DNA of 9,402 nt. Origin: an uncultured Clostridia bacterium (GTDB lineage: Bacteria; Bacillota; Clostridia; Christensenellales; Pumilibacteraceae). The position numbers and the translations under genes were made by a program. The DNA lies in NCBI GenBank assembly GCA_947627075.1, contig CANQUR010000058.1, positions 1-9,402 on the forward strand, in the 5' to 3' direction. Shown here in pieces: positions 7,335 through 9,402 of this stretch; positions within the stretch are counted from its first letter, which is position 1; every line of letters begins with the position of its first letter. The notes under the pieces were generated by a model. It was not told the origin of the DNA. It saw only the letters and a program-made list of their open reading frames with translations, and did no database searches.

Positions 7335-7927
7335 ATGTCACTTTCCTTACGATCGGGTTGAGGTTTGCGGATATATACAGGCTGAGTTCCGAGTTTATTT
7401 TTTATGGCATACTCCGCCGCCCTTCTCATAGCGGACGCAGTCGGCGTAAATGCCACGCAAAACGGAAGATCGAAGTCGGATATTGCTTTGAAGCCGTATC
7501 TTTCGGCAAACTGCCGAGCGTCTTTTTTGTAGATACAGGTTTGTTCAGTCATTTTGTCGCCGTTAAAAGCCGACGCATAGCAAGCGTCGCCTCCGCCGTC
7601 CGTAAATGTGACTGCGTCTCCGCCTATATTGTATGCCATGACGCGGTCATAAGTTACTCCGTACGCGTGTTTGCCTAACGCATATGCAAAGGCGCGGACG
7701 GTATTTACGCCTATCCTTATGCCCGTAAACGAGCCCGGACCCGTCACACATACAAAGTCGTCGAATTCGGACAAAGTCACGCCCATATCGTCGAGCATAT
7801 CGTCTATTTTTGGCAAAAGTTGCTCTGCTGCCATGACTTTTTCGAGAGTGACATACATTTCCTTTTCGTCAAAGACAACGGCTATTTCGATAATAGGAGC
7901 TGCTGTATTTATTGCAAGATATCTCAT
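7331..7927 (-). CDS. tsaB: TsaB, scaffold subunit of the t6A37 tRNA-modification complex
   Basis: This 198-residue protein of the ASKHA fold has an N-terminal MRYLAINTA strand and AEQLLPKID (34-42) where many homologues have HSE/AEQLLP. The TsaB signature GPGSFTGIRIG lies at 63-73. The C-terminus QPVYIRKPQ also fits the family. TsaB has no catalytic activity itself. It dimerises with TsaD and, with TsaE, supports transfer of threonylcarbamoyl from TC-AMP to A37 of tRNAs reading ANN codons. It is slightly shorter than typical TsaB of about 220-230 residues, mainly in the C-terminal half. The start ATG overlaps the yhbY stop in an ATGA junction with no strong ribosome binding site of its own, so it is probably translationally coupled. 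tsaD itself is not in the window. Confidence 0.9.
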   Translation of the reverse strand: MRYLAINTAAPIIEIAVVFDEKEMYVTLEKVMAAEQLLPKIDDMLDDMGVTLSEFDDFVCVTGPGSFTGIRIGVNTVRAFAYALGKHAYGVTYDRVMAYNIGGDAVTFTDGGGDACYASAFNGDKMTEQTCIYKKDARQFAERYGFKAISDFDLPFCVAFTPTASAMRRAAEYAIKNKLGTQPVYIRKPQPDRKESDI

Positions 7928-8214
7928 AATTCTATATGGTTAGCCTTGTCGGGACTACGGCGATATAAGACGATCTTGTTTCCTATTGCCGCAACCGGCT
8001 CGGCGTCGAGCGCTTGCGCAAGCTCTCCTATAAGTTCATCGGCTGTATAGTCGCATCCTTTGAGTACGGATACCTTTATGAGCTCGCGCTTGTTGAGAGC
8101 CGCGGCAAGCTCGTTTATTTGCACGTCGCTCAAATTGCCCTTTCCTATTTGAAAAATGGCATCTATGTTGCTCGAAAGCGACCTTAATTTAGCTCTTTGT
8201 TTACTTGTCAGCAA
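7924..8214 (-). CDS. yhbY: YhbY-family (CRM domain) ribosome-associated RNA-binding protein
   Basis: This 96-residue protein is a single CRM/YhbY domain. It has the typical start LTSKQRAKLRSL, the RNA-binding loop IGKGN (23-27, where most relatives have GKGG), the conserved helix-strand RELIKVSVLKG (43-53) and the closing IGNKIVLYRRS (77-87). YhbY binds the pre-50S ribosomal particle and is thought to help large-subunit assembly. The start is a TTG at 8214, encoding the residue before LTSKQR. It is supported by AGGAGG about 10 nt upstream and by agreement with the usual family start. The first 14 nt overlap the end of the RibU-TsaE gene. Insertion of yhbY between tsaE and tsaB is less common than direct tsaE-tsaB adjacency. 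Confidence 0.88.
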   Translation of the reverse strand: MLTSKQRAKLRSLSSNIDAIFQIGKGNLSDVQINELAAALNKRELIKVSVLKGCDYTADELIGELAQALDAEPVAAIGNKIVLYRRSPDKANHIEL

Positions 8215-9268
8215 CGAGGATCTCCCTCCTGTTTTCGTCCGAATATTTTATGCTTACCTTTATCGCTCCGCTCGGTATGGCGTCCGAGATGTTTTCGGGC
8301 CATTCTATAAGACATACTCCGTCCTTTTTGCCGAAGTATTCGGTCAATCCCTTCTCCTCCGCTTCTTCTGCGCTCGTAAGCCTGTATGCGTCGTAATGAT
8401 AAAGCTTGAGCCTACCCTCATAACAGTTGAGCAATGTAAAGGTGGGGCTTACGACGCCCTCCTTTATCCCGAGCCCGTATGCCACTCCGCGCGCAAAGAC
8501 CGTCTTGCCAACGCCGAGATCTCCGGAAAGCAGTATCACTTCGCCGCCAACGAGCTTTTTGCCGAGCTTTGCTCCAAGCTCGAACGTTTTCTTTTCGGAA
8601 TCGGTAACCACGTTTTTAAGTATACACTTTTTTCCGTTTATTAGCAAGTAATTTTCTTGCGGCTCGAACATTCTGTCAAATAATCTTGAAAGTCGCTTGT
8701 ACACAAGGAATGTGATAACACTGCTTAAAAGGCACCTTAATATATTGAACGGTACCACCGAAAGCGGCAAATAGTATGCGAGTATGTTCTTTCCGCTTGC
8801 ATTGGGAAAAAGATTGCTCATCATATTTGCCACACTGTCCATTCCGCCCGCGAGATTGGCATAAAACGGAATGAGTATGAAGGCGTTGACCAAAACTGCG
8901 GTGACAGTGCAAGCGATCGAGCCTATGACAAGGCTTATCAACGCGCCCTTTTTGCTTCTGTATTTACTGTAAATGAGCGAAGCGACAAGCACGAACGCTA
9001 TCCCAAGCAACAAGTCCCCGAGTTCTCCTACACCACCCGTGCTCGTAAACGGAAGCTTTAGCAAGCATTTTACGACAACGACCAAACAGCCGGCGATAGG
9101 TCCCATCATATACCCGGCAAGAAGCGCGGGCATATCCGAGATCTGAAAATCCAAAAAAGTCGGAAAGATCACGGGAATGGGAAATTTCACGAACATATAC
9201 AGCACATACGAAAGCGCGGTAAATATGGCGATCCTCGTGATATTTTTTGTGGTAAATACCTTGGACAT
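8201..9268 (-). CDS. Fusion of riboflavin ECF transporter S-component (RibU) and TsaE ATPase
   Basis: One 355-codon frame contains two normally separate proteins. Residues 1 to about 198 are a RibU-type S-component with about six helices: an early FPIPVIFPTFLDFQISDMPALLAGYM region (29-54, split across a loop), GPIAG (56-60), STGGVGELGDLLLG (76-89) and a last helix near 170-190. RibU binds riboflavin and delivers it through the shared EcfA/EcfT energising module. Residues about 215-355 are a complete TsaE: Walker A GDLGVGKT (249-256), SPTFTLLNCY (274-283), HYDAYRL (291-297) and IEWPENI (321-327). TsaE is the ATPase that drives the TsaB-TsaD cycle in t6A synthesis. No stop or ribosome binding site separates the halves, and the only nearby ATG (8671, Met200) has no Shine-Dalgarno. 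The fusion predicts TsaE tethered to the inner membrane face. The 5' end is preceded by an FMN riboswitch. Confidence 0.85.
   Translation of the reverse strand: MSKVFTTKNITRIAIFTALSYVLYMFVKFPIPVIFPTFLDFQISDMPALLAGYMMGPIAGCLVVVVKCLLKLPFTSTGGVGELGDLLLGIAFVLVASLIYSKYRSKKGALISLVIGSIACTVTAVLVNAFILIPFYANLAGGMDSVANMMSNLFPNASGKNILAYYLPLSVVPFNILRCLLSSVITFLVYKRLSRLFDRMFEPQENYLLINGKKCILKNVVTDSEKKTFELGAKLGKKLVGGEVILLSGDLGVGKTVFARGVAYGLGIKEGVVSPTFTLLNCYEGRLKLYHYDAYRLTSAEEAEEKGLTEYFGKKDGVCLIEWPENISDAIPSGAIKVSIKYSDENRREILVADK
8225..8230 (-). promoter_or_regulatory. Shine-Dalgarno of yhbY inside the tsaE coding end
   Basis: On the minus strand a perfect AGGAGG lies 10 nt before the TTG at 8214, within the last codons of the RibU-TsaE gene (around residues 347-349). 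It fixes the unusual TTG start and shows that yhbY can be initiated independently of termination at 8201. Confidence 0.65.
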
Positions 9269-9290
9269 AAAAAAAACTCCTTTTTAGGAG
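9269..9290 (-). promoter_or_regulatory. Riboswitch expression platform: hairpin masking the ribosome binding site
   Basis: On the minus strand CTCCT-AAAA-AGGAG forms a 5-bp hairpin (9290-9277), followed by eight T residues and the ATG at 9268. The AGGAG is the Shine-Dalgarno at a good 8-nt spacing, so forming the hairpin would block initiation. A second anti-Shine-Dalgarno, TCTCC, lies directly upstream (9296-9292). A hairpin followed by T8 also resembles a very short terminator, but a 5-bp stem is weak for that. Confidence 0.55.
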
Positions 9291-9303
9291 CGGAGAAATT
9301 TTT

Positions 9304-9402
9304 GTCACTTATATCATCCGGACTATACCGTCGGTATGGGAATTTCACCCAATCGGGCCTCATCGGCTTCACGGACTGTAACCGTCGGTGAGGATTTGCA
9401 CC
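9304..9402 (-). ncRNA. FMN riboswitch (RFN element), 5' end cut by the window edge
   Basis: Reading the minus strand from 9402, the conserved RFN blocks appear in order: GGTGCAAATCC, ACCGACGGT, AGTCCGTGA, GATTGGGTGAAATTCCC, ACCGACGGT, AGTCCGGATG. They end with the 3' strand of the closing stem near 9304. The 5' strand of that stem and the first conserved CTTCGGGGC-type block lie beyond 9402. RFN elements bind flavin mononucleotide and lower expression of riboflavin synthesis or uptake genes when FMN is plentiful. The aptamer ends about 35 nt before the RibU-TsaE start, which fits regulation of riboflavin uptake. Confidence 0.92.

Noticed and set aside
8201..8671. Separate tsaE gene starting at the internal ATG (Met200 of the fusion)
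   Set aside because: No Shine-Dalgarno precedes this ATG and the frame is continuous with the RibU part, so a single fusion protein is the simpler reading. Internal initiation is still listed as a test.

Overview
This window looks like part of a chromosome of an uncultured anaerobic Clostridia-type Bacillota. Supporting signs are strong AGGAGG-type ribosome binding sites, an FMN riboswitch ahead of an ECF riboflavin S-component, a tsaE/tsaB/rimI cluster and tightly overlapping genes. A Christensenellales-like gut lineage is a guess and is not shown by the sequence. No rRNA, tRNA, CRISPR array, insertion sequence or phage gene was seen.

Layout. (1) Positions 1-331, minus strand: the N-terminal part of a TauE/SafE-family membrane transporter that runs off the left edge. 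(2) 332-510: a 179 bp AT-rich divergent intergenic region. It holds a clear plus-strand promoter and, near the transporter start, a short inverted repeat. (3) 511-3801, plus strand: a 1096-residue secreted, membrane-anchored protein. It has a signal peptide, four divergent tandem beta-sandwich-like modules resembling carbohydrate-binding modules, an acidic linker, one transmembrane helix and an 83-residue charged cytoplasmic tail. (4) 3817-3853: a bidirectional rho-independent terminator between convergent genes. (5) 9402 down to 3881, minus strand: one compact seven-gene unit. In transcription order it has an FMN riboswitch (5' end outside the window), a RibU-TsaE fusion, YhbY, TsaB, RimI, an alpha/beta hydrolase, a membrane-anchored Mur ligase and a FabG-like short-chain dehydrogenase. 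Every junction in it overlaps or is within 11 nt.

How the genes fit together. TsaE and TsaB are two of the bacterial proteins that make the t6A37 modification of ANN-decoding tRNAs. RimI acetylates ribosomal protein S18 (or other N-termini), and YhbY is a ribosome-associated RNA-binding protein, so the front of the operon concerns translation. The back concerns the envelope and metabolism: a Mur ligase core on five membrane helices, a serine hydrolase translationally coupled to it, and an SDR oxidoreductase. The most unusual feature is that TsaE is the C-terminal half of a riboflavin transporter S-component, placing the t6A ATPase on the membrane and apparently the whole operon under FMN control. 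TsaD, the catalytic partner of TsaB and TsaE, is not in the window.
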